In this document: positions 7,869 through 19,189 of the stretch, in pieces
Numbering within the stretch: position 1 is the stretch's first letter
Layout: the number at the start of each line of letters is the position of its first letter
Assembly: GCF_014490665.1 (NCBI RefSeq)
Contig: NZ_CP061038.1
Coordinates: 1,240,001-1,304,000, forward strand
Direction: 5' to 3'
Origin: Sphingomonas alpina
GTDB taxonomy: Bacteria > Pseudomonadota > Alphaproteobacteria > Sphingomonadales > Sphingomonadaceae
DNA: 64,000 bases
Notes under the pieces: generated by a model
Seen by the model: only the letters and a program-made list of their open reading frames with translations
Databases searched by the model: none
What the model was told of the DNA's origin: nothing
Made by a program: the position numbers and the translations under genes

Positions 7869-9323
7869 CTAACCGTCGCGCAGCCCCACCCCGATGCTCG
7901 CGCGCGCCTGGTCCGCTTCGTTCGACACCACCGGATAGGCGCAATAATCCGCCGCATAATAGGCGCTGGGGCGGTGATTGCCCGACCAGCCGATGCCGCC
8001 GAACGGCGCGCTTGAGCTGGCGCCGTTGGTCGGCTTGTTCCAGTTGACGATGCCGGCGCGGGCATTGGCCCAGAAGCGGTCGTAGAGCGCGGGGTTCTGG
8101 CTGATCAGCGATGCCGAGAGGCCATAACGCGTGTTGTTCGCCTCGGCGATCGCTTCGTCGAAGGTCTTGGCGCGGATCACCTGCAGGATCGGGCCGAACA
8201 GTTCGATATCGGGCCGGTCCTTCAATTCGGTCGTGTCGATCAGGCCCGGGGTGAGAAAGGGGCGGCCCTCGACCAGCCGTTCGGGGTGGCGGATCGGCCG
8301 GCCGCCACGCATCATCAGCTCGAGAAAGCTCTCGGTCAGCTGGTCGGCGGATTCATTGTCGATCACGCAGCCCATGAACGGGGCCGGGGTGGCGTGGGGT
8401 TCGCCGACGATCAGCTTGCCGGTCAGCTTGTTCACTTGCTCGATCACCTGGTCATAGACGCGGTCGTCGACGATCAGGCGGCGCGCAGCGGTGCAGCGCT
8501 GGCCGGCGGTGGTGAAGGCGGACTGGACGATCAGCGCGGCGGTCGAGTGAAGATCAGGCGATTCCCACACGATGATCGGGTTGTTGCCGCCCATTTCCAG
8601 CGCAAGGATCTTTTCCGGCCGGTTGGCAAAGGCGCGGTTGAGCAACAGGCCGGTGCGCGCGGAACCAGTGAACAGCAGCCCGTCGATATCGGGATGCTCG
8701 GCGAGCGCCTTGCCCTCCGCCGGGCCACCGATCAGGACGCGGATACAGCCCTCCGGCACGCCGGCGGCATGGAAGCATTCGACCAGGAACACGCCGACCG
8801 CCGGGGTCTTTTCCGACGGCTTGAAGATCACCGCGTTGCCGGCGAGCAAAGCGGGCACGATATGACCATTGGGCAGATGCGCCGGAAAATTATACGGGCC
8901 AAGCACCGCGAGCACGCCGTGCGGTTTGTGGCGCACCGCCATGCGGCTGCCCATCGGCGCGTCGATACGGCGCTGGGCGGTGCGTTCGGCATAGGCGCTG
9001 ACCGAGATGTCGACCTTGGCGATGACGGATTCGACCTCGGTGCGCGCTTCCCAGAGCGGCTTGCCGGTCTCGCGCGCGATCAGGTCGGTAAAGGCGTCGG
9101 CGCGGGCGCGGACGACATTGCCGAAGCGGCGCAGCGCCTCGATCCGGAAGGCGAGCGACTGCGCTGCCCAGGCGGCCCAGCTGGCGCGGGCAAGGGCGAC
9201 TTCGGCGTCTACGTCGCCGATCTCGCGTCGCCACAGGATCGCGCCGGTCGCCGGTTCGGTGGAGATGATTTCGGTGCCCGCCATCGTCGAAAGGCTTTGC
9301 CTTAGTTTCTCGGGGGAATCCAC
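7869..9323 (-). CDS. astD: N-succinylglutamate 5-semialdehyde dehydrogenase
   Basis: The 484-residue aldehyde dehydrogenase has GPYNFPAHLPNGHIVPAL, the FKPSEKTP cofactor-binding segment, the LEMGGNNP motif with catalytic Glu, and the GQRCTAARR motif with nucleophile Cys. The NFPAHLPNG region and overall length are characteristic of AstD, which oxidises succinylglutamate semialdehyde with NAD+ in the arginine succinyltransferase pathway. No other ast gene is in the window, so it may serve a different semialdehyde here. The listed start is GTG at 9323; an ATG at 9284 would shorten the product by 13 residues. The next gene (selO) lies 33 bp upstream on the same strand. Confidence 0.85.
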   Translation of the reverse strand: MDSPEKLRQSLSTMAGTEIISTEPATGAILWRREIGDVDAEVALARASWAAWAAQSLAFRIEALRRFGNVVRARADAFTDLIARETGKPLWEARTEVESVIAKVDISVSAYAERTAQRRIDAPMGSRMAVRHKPHGVLAVLGPYNFPAHLPNGHIVPALLAGNAVIFKPSEKTPAVGVFLVECFHAAGVPEGCIRVLIGGPAEGKALAEHPDIDGLLFTGSARTGLLLNRAFANRPEKILALEMGGNNPIIVWESPDLHSTAALIVQSAFTTAGQRCTAARRLIVDDRVYDQVIEQVNKLTGKLIVGEPHATPAPFMGCVIDNESADQLTESFLELMMRGGRPIRHPERLVEGRPFLTPGLIDTTELKDRPDIELFGPILQVIRAKTFDEAIAEANNTRYGLSASLISQNPALYDRFWANARAGIVNWNKPTNGASSSAPFGGIGWSGNHRPSAYYAADYCAYPVVSNEADQARASIGVGLRDG

Positions 9324-9356
9324 TAGTGGCGTTAATCCTCGCCGGAACGGGGAGGA

Positions 9357-10725
9357 TCAGCGGAGCGCCTCGCCCATGTCCCGGATTGCGACAATCTTGG
9401 CCTCCAGCGGTCCCCAATCGTCGCGTTGATCGATTGCGGCCCAGATCGCCTCGACTTCGTCGATCAGCATCGAACAGGGCGCATCGCCCTGCCAATAGGC
9501 GTGCGAACGATCCGCGCGCGGCGGATAGGCCGCAAGCACCGTCCGCGCTTCGTCGAACGCTGCGCCATAACCCTCCGGCACCTGCCCGCCGAAACTGTCG
9601 AAGAAGAAACGGTCGATCGACGCGCCTTCACCGCGCAAGCCGCGTTCAACCGCCTGGACGACAGCGCGGTCGTGTTCCGCATCGCGGGGCCGCACGCCGA
9701 GCCGCCACAGCACCGCATCGGACACCGCCGGCTGATAGCGCTCGCCGAACGTGTCGAGCACCGCGATCAGCGGTTCGGCCTCGCTTACCGCGCGCAGCGC
9801 GACGGCAAGCTGCATCGCGTCCCAATGGATCGCTTCGGGCTGGCGGCCGAATGCGTAGAGCCCGGCATGGTCGAAATAGGCGGCGGTGAAGCCCGGATCC
9901 CAGTTCGGCGCGAACCGCCATGGGCCGTAATCGAAGCTTTCCGCGGTCACGTTGATATTGTCGCTGTTGAGCACGCCGTGCACGAAGCCGGCCGCCATAT
10001 AGCTGGCCGCGAGTTTCGCCGTGCCGCGCACGACATGGTCGAGCAGCCGCACGGCCCCGTCCGCGCCCGCTTCCTCATTGAAATAGTGCCGCAGCACATA
10101 GGCGATCAGCCGCTGCATGCTCTCGGCGTCACGGGTGTAGGCGAGCCGCTGGAACACGCCGATGCGGATATGGCCATGGCTGAGCCGCACCATCACCGCA
10201 GAACGGGTGGGGGGAGGGTTCGTCGCCGCGCTCCAGCGCTTCGCCGGTCTCGATCAGCGAGAAAGTGCGCGAGGTCCGAACGCCAAGCGCCTCGAGCATT
10301 TCGGTCGCCAGGATCTCGCGCACGCCGCCTTTCAGCGTTAGCCGCCCGTCGCCGAAGCGGCTCCACGGCGTCTGGCCGCTGCCCTTGGTGCCGAGGTCCA
10401 TCAGCCGGCCGCGATCGTCGCGCAATTGCGCGAACAGGAAACCGCGGCCGTCGCCGATATCGGGATTGTACACGCGGAACTGATGGCCGTGATAGCGCAG
10501 CGCGAGCGGTGGATCGAGGCTCCCGGGCATGGGCTGGAAGCGGCCGAAATGCGCCAGCCATTCGGCATCGCTCAGCGTATCGAGCCCGACCTCAGCCGCC
10601 GCACGGTCGTTGCGGAAACGCAGCCGGGTTTCCGGAAAGTCCGCCGCGCTCACGGGATCGTAGAACGCCTCCCCCAATTCGAGAATCGCGCGTTCGGGTC
10701 GATATGCTTGCGGGGATGCTGCCAT
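9357..10725 (-). pseudogene. selO: SelO-family protein adenylyltransferase, frameshifted
   Basis: Two reading frames together make one SelO/YdiU (UPF0061) protein of about 456 residues. The N-terminal part (ATG at 10725) carries [21 protein letters not shown]; the C-terminal part carries HGVLNSDNINV and DYGPWRF. SelO has a pseudokinase fold and transfers AMP to proteins. The frame is lost at a run of six G (plus strand 10209-10214); removing one base restores ...[17 protein letters not shown], the family sequence. The defect may be a real mutation, a slippage site or a sequencing error. An ATG at 10725 overlaps the region upstream of the divergent hydrolase gene. Confidence 0.85.
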
Positions 10726-10762
10726 GCAGCGATATGGTGGTTCCGAACCGCAGGACGCAACC

Positions 10763-11650
10763 ATGGCCGCTTATGAAAATCGATATTGGTGGTCGAACGA
10801 CGGCATCCGGCTGCATTATCGCGACTATCCTGCGCATGGGGCGGGCCGCGACGATCGCCCGCCGATCCTCTGCCTGCCCGGCCTGACCCGCAACGCGCGC
10901 GATTACAGCGTGGTGGCTGAGCGGCTGGCGGGCGAGTGGCGCGTGATCACCATCGACCTGCGCGGCCGCGGCGAGAGCGGCTATGCCAAGGATCCGATGA
11001 GCTATGTCCCGCTGAGCTATGTCCAGGACATCGAGGCTTTGCTCCGCGAACTCGGCGTGGATCGTTACGTCGCCTTCGGCACCTCGCTTGGCGGGATCGT
11101 CACGATGCTGCTGGCGGGCACGGCGCGAGAGAAGATCGCCGGCGTGCTGCTCAACGATGTCGGGCCGGAAATCGACCCGGTCGGCCTGTCGCGGATTCGC
11201 TCCTATGTCGGCAAGTCGCAGGCCTGGCCGACCTGGATGCATGCCGCCCGCGCCGTCGCCGAGGGCAATGACGGCGTCTACCCCGATTATGACATCGAGG
11301 ACTGGCTGGCGATGGCGAAGCGGCTCTATCGCCTCAACAGCGCCGGGCGGATCGTGCTCGATTACGACATGAAGATCGCCGAGCCGTTCCGCGTGCCCGG
11401 CAATGAGGCCGGGCCGGACATGTGGCGCGCGCTGGATCAGCTGCAGGGCGTGCCGGCACTGATCGTGCGCGGCGAACGATCCGACGTGTTTGCGGCAAAG
11501 ACCGCCGCTCGCATGACGGCGACGCTGGAAGGTTCGGAACTGGTCACAATGCCCGGGATCGGCCATGCGCCGACGCTCGACGAAGAGCCGGTCCGGGCCG
11601 CGATCGGGCGATTGCTCGATAAAGTGATGATGGAACCGGTGCGAGTCTGA
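10763..11650 (+). CDS. Alpha/beta hydrolase
   Basis: The start ATG at 10763 has AGGA six bases upstream and gives 295 residues; an earlier ATG at 10724 lacks this. The nucleophile elbow is GTSLGG with Ser108, the oxyanion region is [12 protein letters not shown], and the catalytic His is in [10 protein letters not shown] near the C-terminus. The GRGESG stretch after the second strand is typical of epoxide hydrolase or esterase-like members. It is divergent from selO. Substrate unknown; cytoplasmic because no signal peptide is present. Confidence 0.88.
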   Translation: MAAYENRYWWSNDGIRLHYRDYPAHGAGRDDRPPILCLPGLTRNARDYSVVAERLAGEWRVITIDLRGRGESGYAKDPMSYVPLSYVQDIEALLRELGVDRYVAFGTSLGGIVTMLLAGTAREKIAGVLLNDVGPEIDPVGLSRIRSYVGKSQAWPTWMHAARAVAEGNDGVYPDYDIEDWLAMAKRLYRLNSAGRIVLDYDMKIAEPFRVPGNEAGPDMWRALDQLQGVPALIVRGERSDVFAAKTAARMTATLEGSELVTMPGIGHAPTLDEEPVRAAIGRLLDKVMMEPVRV

Positions 11651-11685
11651 ACGCTTGTCCTCCCGACACCCACCGGGAGAGCTTC

Positions 11686-12444
11686 ATGACCGATATCACC
11701 GACGCACACACTGCCGTCACCTCGCTGAAGGGCAAGCGCGTCATCATTACCGGCGGCACCACCGGGATCGGCCGGGCGATCGCCGTACTGCTCGCCTCGG
11801 AAGGCGCACGGGTGCATATCTGCGGCCGCACGCCGGAGCATCTCGAGGATGCGCTGAAGCGGATCAACGAAGTGGGTGAGGGATCGGGCACCGCGATCGA
11901 CCTGGCCGAGCCGGACAATGTCACGCGTTATTTCGCCGATGCGGTGAGCTGGCTCGGCGGTCTGGACGTCGCGGTGATCAACGCCGCCGTTCCGGCAAAT
12001 GCGTTGTCGGAGACGAGCGTGCAGGATCTGCGCTATCAGATCGCGACCGATTTCACCGCCTATCTGCTCAGCGCGCATGCGGCGGTCGACCGGTTCGGCG
12101 GGGCGGGCGATATCATATTGACCGGTTCGATGTCGGCGCATGTGCTCGGGCCGGGATCGACCATCTATGCCGGGATGAAGGCGGGCATTGCCGGCTTTTC
12201 CGAGGCATTGCGCCGTGAACTGGGCGACAAGGATGTGCGCGTGGCACTGATCGAACCCGGCAAGACTCAGGCCGATTTCCACTACCCCGATATCGATGCC
12301 GAGGAGCAGAAGAAAAAGGTGAGGGACGAAACCATGCTGCGCTCCGAGGATATCGCGGTCGCCGTGCATTTCGCGCTGACTCAGCCGCGCCGGACCGTGG
12401 TGCAGCAAATGACCGTGGTGCCGCGCCGAAGCGAAGGCGAATGA
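11686..12444 (+). CDS. SDR family oxidoreductase
   Basis: This 252-residue classical short-chain dehydrogenase has the TGGTTGIGRA nucleotide-binding motif (residues 22-31), Asn99 of the NAA motif, Ser148/150, and the catalytic Y161xxxK165. It is preceded by GGGAGAG four bases before the ATG. Its stop overlaps the start of the GH130-like gene by 4 bp (ATGA), so the two are co-translated. That suggests a role in sugar or polyol metabolism, although the substrate is not visible in the sequence. Confidence 0.88.
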   Translation: MTDITDAHTAVTSLKGKRVIITGGTTGIGRAIAVLLASEGARVHICGRTPEHLEDALKRINEVGEGSGTAIDLAEPDNVTRYFADAVSWLGGLDVAVINAAVPANALSETSVQDLRYQIATDFTAYLLSAHAAVDRFGGAGDIILTGSMSAHVLGPGSTIYAGMKAGIAGFSEALRRELGDKDVRVALIEPGKTQADFHYPDIDAEEQKKKVRDETMLRSEDIAVAVHFALTQPRRTVVQQMTVVPRRSEGE

Positions 12445-13568
12445 GCGTGCCGGTGCCGCTGTTCGATGCGCTGCTGTTCGACCCGCGCGATGTCGATCTG
12501 TCGCGCTCGCCGCTTGCCGGCAAGGTCGATGCCGAAACCTATGTGCTCGGTGCGTTCAATCCCGGCATGACGCGCCTGCCCAATGGCAATCTGCTGCTGA
12601 TGGTGCGCGTGGCGGAAGCGCTGCGCACACCGATCCGCGACGGGCATATCCATGCCATCCGCTGGGAAGAGGGAGGCTATACGCTCGATCAATGGCCGCT
12701 CGATTTCGTCGACACCTCCGATCCGCGCAAGTTCATGATGCGCGGTGGCGGGTGGAAGGTGATGGCGCTGACGTCGCTGTCCTGGCTCCTCCCGGTCGAA
12801 CTCTCGGCGGACGGCCGGCGGGTCGAGGCGGTGCATTACGACCGTGCGGTCGAACCGCGCGCGCCGTATCAATGCTATGGTGTCGAGGATGCACGGATCA
12901 GCAAGGTCGGCGATCGCTGGCTGATGACCACCTGCTCGGTTAGTCCGGAACGCCATTCGACCACGCTCTACACCTCCGACAATGCGCTCGACTGGCAGCT
13001 CGAGGGTATCGTGCTCGATCACCAGAACAAGGACATGCTGATCTTCGAAGGGCTGGTCGGCGGTAAATATTGGGCACAGACCCGGCCGCTCGGCGATCTT
13101 TATTTCGCCTATCCGCCGGGCAGCGAATGGCGCGCCGGACCGTCGATCAACCTCGCCAGCTCACCCGATGCGCTGCACTGGAAACCCTATGACAAACCCG
13201 GCATCCGCCCGCATGCCGCGACCATGGCGACCGCGCGGATGGGCGGTGGCGCGCCGCCGGTCCTGACCGACAAGGGCTGGCTGACCTTGTGGCACGGGGT
13301 CGAGCCGCTGGGCGTGGTGGGCATCTACCGCACCTATTGGTCGCTGCTCGACCGCGACGATCCGGGCGTGGTGCTGCGCACCAGCCACGATCCCCTGATC
13401 GAACCGCGCGCCGCGCTGACCGATCCGCTCAAGGAACTGATGTATCTCGACAATGTCGTATTCACGACCGGGATCGTCGATGCTGGCGACCATTATGTCG
13501 TGGCCAGTGGTGAGGCGGATCTGGCATGCCGCATCACGCATCTGGGCAAGCGCGTGTTCGCGATATAG
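12441..13568 (+). CDS. Glycoside hydrolase family 130-like protein
   Basis: The 375-residue protein resembles GH130 beta-propeller enzymes (beta-mannoside phosphorylases and hydrolases). It has the YGVEDAR motif near residue 145, an MGGGAPPV segment, LTLWHGV and the C-terminal YLDNVVFTTG block. GH130 phosphorylases use inorganic phosphate to cleave beta-1,2- or beta-1,4-mannosides. No signal peptide is seen, so it should act in the cytoplasm. Translational coupling to the upstream SDR suggests that they process the same oligosaccharide-derived substrate. Whether it is a phosphorylase or a hydrolase cannot be decided here. Confidence 0.8.
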   Translation: MSVPVPLFDALLFDPRDVDLSRSPLAGKVDAETYVLGAFNPGMTRLPNGNLLLMVRVAEALRTPIRDGHIHAIRWEEGGYTLDQWPLDFVDTSDPRKFMMRGGGWKVMALTSLSWLLPVELSADGRRVEAVHYDRAVEPRAPYQCYGVEDARISKVGDRWLMTTCSVSPERHSTTLYTSDNALDWQLEGIVLDHQNKDMLIFEGLVGGKYWAQTRPLGDLYFAYPPGSEWRAGPSINLASSPDALHWKPYDKPGIRPHAATMATARMGGGAPPVLTDKGWLTLWHGVEPLGVVGIYRTYWSLLDRDDPGVVLRTSHDPLIEPRAALTDPLKELMYLDNVVFTTGIVDAGDHYVVASGEADLACRITHLGKRVFAI

Positions 13569-13589
13569 CCTTGCACCGCTGCGCCGCGC

Positions 13590-13949
13590 TCACTGATAGC
13601 GCAGCGTCTTCTCGAACCCCTCATTTGCCTTGGTCATCTTGGCCAGCTTCCTGAGCTGGCCGCGAACATGCCGTTCGAACCGAATATCGTCATGGATGCC
13701 GGTCGCCGGATAGTCTTCCTGGCCGATCAGTTCCTTAAGACGCTTGGCGAACATGGCTTGCTCATTCGTGCAATCCGCGGCTTTCAGCGCACGGCAGACC
13801 CATTCCTCTGCGGCCGCCTTGTCATACTCGTCCTGTGCCTCATACCCACGCCGGTCCGCTGCCGCCTGATCCAGCTTCGACACCTCGAACCGGCGTTCCA
13901 GCCATTTGCGGACCAGTTCCCCATCCCATGCCTTTGATGGATTGCTCAT
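13590..13949 (-). CDS. Hypothetical protein
   Basis: The 119-residue product starts at the second of two adjacent ATGs (13949), placed 6 bases after GGAG; a longer frame upstream reads low-complexity Pro/Gly residues and is not believed. The protein is charged and predicted helical, with Trp-rich patches (KAWDGELVRKWLERRF) and two Cys residues. No signal peptide, membrane segment or known domain is recognised. It is convergent with the GH130-like gene, 21 bp apart. Confidence 0.55.
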   Translation of the reverse strand: MSNPSKAWDGELVRKWLERRFEVSKLDQAAADRRGYEAQDEYDKAAAEEWVCRALKAADCTNEQAMFAKRLKELIGQEDYPATGIHDDIRFERHVRGQLRKLAKMTKANEGFEKTLRYQ

Positions 13950-14187
13950 CATTCTCTCCAAATCTGGTCCGCCATAACCCCAATAGAGGGAAGGAGGACA
14001 GAGGCCAGGCCCGCCGGGGCGGCGGCAACCGCTCGACGGCGATGCGCCCTTTCTCATCGCTCAGGTCAGTTGCTGACTCGACCCGAAGCGGTCATTGTCC
14101 AGCTCGGCTGCGGAGCGTCCGGCATCGTGCTGCGTTCATGGCCAATGGCCGCTGTCGGATTAAATCGCCGTGGAGATCGGGTACAGA

Positions 14188-14820
14188 ATGCGTGAACAGG
14201 TCCATATCTGGTTTCGGGTGACCGTCCGTTGGGCGTTCATGCCGTTTGCTCTCCTTGCCGGGCTGTTCGCGAGTGCAGATGCATCGGCGCAAGACTATGC
14301 GATGCGGGATGTAGGCGGTTGGACGGTGGCGGCAAGCAAAGATAAGGACGGCTGCTTCCTGACCAGGACGTACGGCGGTGCCGGGGAAACGACCCTCCTT
14401 CTCGGCATCGATATCGATGGCAGCAATCATCTCTCGGTGCTCAACAGCAACTGGTCGATCAAGCAGATGGACCGGCTGAAATTGAACTTTCGGCTCTCCA
14501 CCGGCGGCTATTCCAGACAACTGGTGGTCGGCATGGAGTCCGCAGGGAAAAAGGGTTTCGTCACGAGCTTCGAAACGAAATTCCCCTCCTATTTCGCCGC
14601 ATCCAAGGCGCTCCACATCTATCGCGGCGACGTGCCGGTCGAGCAGCTGAACCTGGACGGGAGTGGCGCGGCGGTTGCCGAGCTGCGTCGTTGCGTGGAC
14701 ATTTACCGGGCGAAGCCTGTCGCCGGTGGACGAGAGAAGGGGCGTTCCGACCAGATACCGAGGGATCCGTTCGCGCCTGATGCCGGGCGGAAATCCGAGG
14801 ACCCGGCGGGCGAGCGGTAA
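14188..14820 (+). CDS. Hypothetical secreted protein
   Basis: From the ATG at 14188 the product has 210 residues; a GTG at 14170 would add six. It has a signal peptide: a positively charged start, a hydrophobic run FMPFALLAGLFASADASA, and a probable cleavage after ASAQ. The mature domain has alternating beta-like segments and ends in a charged, Pro/Gly-rich tail. Similar small periplasmic proteins of unknown function are common in sphingomonads. It is convergent with psd, 6 bp apart. Confidence 0.6.
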   Translation: MREQVHIWFRVTVRWAFMPFALLAGLFASADASAQDYAMRDVGGWTVAASKDKDGCFLTRTYGGAGETTLLLGIDIDGSNHLSVLNSNWSIKQMDRLKLNFRLSTGGYSRQLVVGMESAGKKGFVTSFETKFPSYFAASKALHIYRGDVPVEQLNLDGSGAAVAELRRCVDIYRAKPVAGGREKGRSDQIPRDPFAPDAGRKSEDPAGER

Positions 14821-14826
14821 AGCTGC

Positions 14827-15705
14827 TCAGCTCGGGCTGTTGCCCATCCTTTCGCCAAGGCGCACCGGCCGTTCGGGCGCCCAATCCGGGTTGAAGGCGA
14901 TGGTGTCGCGCCCGAACAGCATCACGATCGTCGAGCCGAGCAGGAAACGACCCATTTCCTCGCCCTTCTTCAGCCGGATGTCCTCGTTGGCATAGGTCCA
15001 TTCGCAAACCCCAGTGCGTTTCGGGCCGGTGCGTTTCGGGCCGGTGCGCTTGGGATTGACCACGCCGTGCCAGACCGTCGCCATGCTGCCGACGATGGTC
15101 GCGCCCACCAGCACCATTACGAACGGACCATATTCCGGCGATTCGAACACGCACGCCACGCGCTCGTTGCGCGCGAACAGGTTCGGCACGCCGCGCGCCG
15201 TGGTCGGGTTCACCGAGAACAGCGCGCCCGGCACATAGATCATGCGGATGAGCTTGCCGTCACAGGGCATGTGCAGGCGGTGGTAATCCCGGGGCGACAA
15301 ATACAGATTGGCAAAGCTGCCATGGCGAAACAGGCCCGAGAGCGCGGTATCGCCGCCGACCAGATCGGTGGTGGTAAAGCGATGGCCCTTGGCCTGCACC
15401 ATGCGGTCGTCGTCAATCGCGCCGAACTGGCTGATCGCGCCGTCCACTGGGCAGATGAAATCGGCCGCGGCCAGAGGTCGCGCGCCGATCTTCAGCGGGC
15501 GGGTGAAGAAATCATTGAAACTGTTGTAGCTGGCGATGTCGGGATTCGCGGCTTCGTTCATATCGACGCCGTATTTGCGAACGAACCAGCGGATCAGCGG
15601 GAGGGTGATCGCGCTTCCCTGCGCGCCGGCGACCCGGCCGGCGAGCTGGGTCAGGCGCTGCTTGGGCAGCAGATATTGAAGCAGAATCTTGAGGCGATCG
15701 GACAT
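14827..15705 (-). CDS. psd: Phosphatidylserine decarboxylase proenzyme
   Basis: The ATG at 15705 gives 292 residues beginning MSDRLKILLQYLLPKQ, the usual start of membrane-bound type I enzymes; an upstream TTG was rejected. The self-cleavage motif LGST is present near residue 255 (FLLGSTIVM), generating the pyruvoyl group on Ser. Conserved segments FFTRPLK, CPVDGAIS, YLSPRDYHRLHMP and GALFSVNP are intact. The enzyme makes phosphatidylethanolamine at the inner membrane. Unusually, a triplicated KRTGP unit (plus strand about 15017-15054) is inserted where most family members have a short loop, between the VNP and WTYAN segments. Confidence 0.93.
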   Translation of the reverse strand: MSDRLKILLQYLLPKQRLTQLAGRVAGAQGSAITLPLIRWFVRKYGVDMNEAANPDIASYNSFNDFFTRPLKIGARPLAAADFICPVDGAISQFGAIDDDRMVQAKGHRFTTTDLVGGDTALSGLFRHGSFANLYLSPRDYHRLHMPCDGKLIRMIYVPGALFSVNPTTARGVPNLFARNERVACVFESPEYGPFVMVLVGATIVGSMATVWHGVVNPKRTGPKRTGPKRTGVCEWTYANEDIRLKKGEEMGRFLLGSTIVMLFGRDTIAFNPDWAPERPVRLGERMGNSPS

Positions 15706-15885
15706 GGTCGGGCTCGAATAATGGATATTACCGCACAAATGTCATGGAGCGCGTCATGCGCTTTTCGAGAAGGGTGCGTCCGCTCTTAGACACGGTTGAT
15801 GCGCTTGGACAATTTTCATCCGGCTTGACCTCGCAGAGCCATTTCCACCTGCAGACACTCAGCGCCGTGCAGCCAGCTCATAGGC

Positions 15886-16779
15886 TCAATCGCGATATCG
15901 CAATGCGTCCACGACCAGGGCGAAGGCCGGCGAGAGCTGTCGTCTGCTGGGATAGTATAGATGGTAGCCCGCGAACGGGGGTGACCAGTCCTCAAGCACC
16001 CTGATGAGCCGTCCATCGGCGATCGCGTGATCCGCAAAATCATCCGTCACATAAGCAATGCCGAAACCGTCGAGCGCCGCAGTCACCATCATCCTTCCCC
16101 CGTTGAAAGCGAGAGCACCCTCGACCCGAACCCGCAACTCCCGCCCATCCTTCTCGAATTCCCAGGCATAAAGGCCCCCACGCGTCGAGAGGCGGAGATT
16201 GATGCAGTCATGTTGTGCCAGGTCATGCGGCGTGCGTGGCGGAGGTTTTCGAGCGAAATAAGAGGGCGAGGCGACCGCCGCCATGCGCAGCTGTGGTCCG
16301 ATGCGCACGGCAATCATGTCCTTGTCGATCAATTCTCCCAGGCGAACGCCCGCATCGTATCGACCCGCGACAATGTCGGTCAGGCCCGATTCCGCGGTGA
16401 TCTCAACCTCAAGGTCTGGATAGTCCGGCAGCAGGCGTTTCAGGGCGGGCCAGAGAACCGACTCCGCGACCTGCTCGGTAGCGTTGATGCGCACGGTGCC
16501 GGCCGGTTTCTCCCGCAGCTGAGTGAGAGCTGCGAGCTTGCTATCGATACCTTCGAAGGCGGGCCGCAAAGTCTCCAGCAGCCGCTCTCCGGCCTCTGTC
16601 GGCGCTACGCTTCGGGTTGTCCGGGTCAGGAGCCGCAGACCGAGGCGTGCTTCCAGCCGCCGGATGGTTTGGCTGAGCGTCGATTGCGAAGTGCCCAGTT
16701 TCGCGGCGGCGCGCGTGAAGCTGTTCTCCTCCGCCACCGCCATGAACGCGTTCAGCTCACCAAAATCCTGTCGGCGCAT
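15886..16779 (-). CDS. LysR family transcriptional regulator
   Basis: The 297-residue protein has a LysR helix-turn-helix in the first 60 residues (SFTRAAAKLGTSQSTLSQTIRRLE) followed by a periplasmic-binding-like effector domain. It is transcribed divergently from two aldo/keto reductase genes, with 114 bp between the starts, the standard arrangement for a LysR protein controlling its neighbour. Related regulators commonly pair with aldo/keto reductases or quinone oxidoreductases. The inducer is unknown. Confidence 0.93.
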   Translation of the reverse strand: MRRQDFGELNAFMAVAEENSFTRAAAKLGTSQSTLSQTIRRLEARLGLRLLTRTTRSVAPTEAGERLLETLRPAFEGIDSKLAALTQLREKPAGTVRINATEQVAESVLWPALKRLLPDYPDLEVEITAESGLTDIVAGRYDAGVRLGELIDKDMIAVRIGPQLRMAAVASPSYFARKPPPRTPHDLAQHDCINLRLSTRGGLYAWEFEKDGRELRVRVEGALAFNGGRMMVTAALDGFGIAYVTDDFADHAIADGRLIRVLEDWSPPFAGYHLYYPSRRQLSPAFALVVDALRYRD

Positions 16780-16845
16780 TTATTCATTCCTGATATAAGC
16801 CCATACCGATCATAGCGTCTAATCAACAAATGAATCGCACGCTAA

Positions 16846-17889
<1,044 letters not shown>

Positions 17890-17958
17890 TCATGGCGCCT
17901 GCGGCCGCCTCCCTCTCCCCGAACCTGTCGCGCGCCAGATACTGCGCAGAAAGAGTGA

Positions 17959-19146
<1,188 letters not shown>

Positions 19147-19189
19147 GCTTTGGGCAAGCGTCGCGACGCGCGCTTCAGGAGATCGATCG

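Noticed and set aside
15744..16004. 86-codon rightward frame between psd and the LysR gene
   Set aside because: It overlaps the 3' end of the LysR gene antisense and has no family match or binding site.
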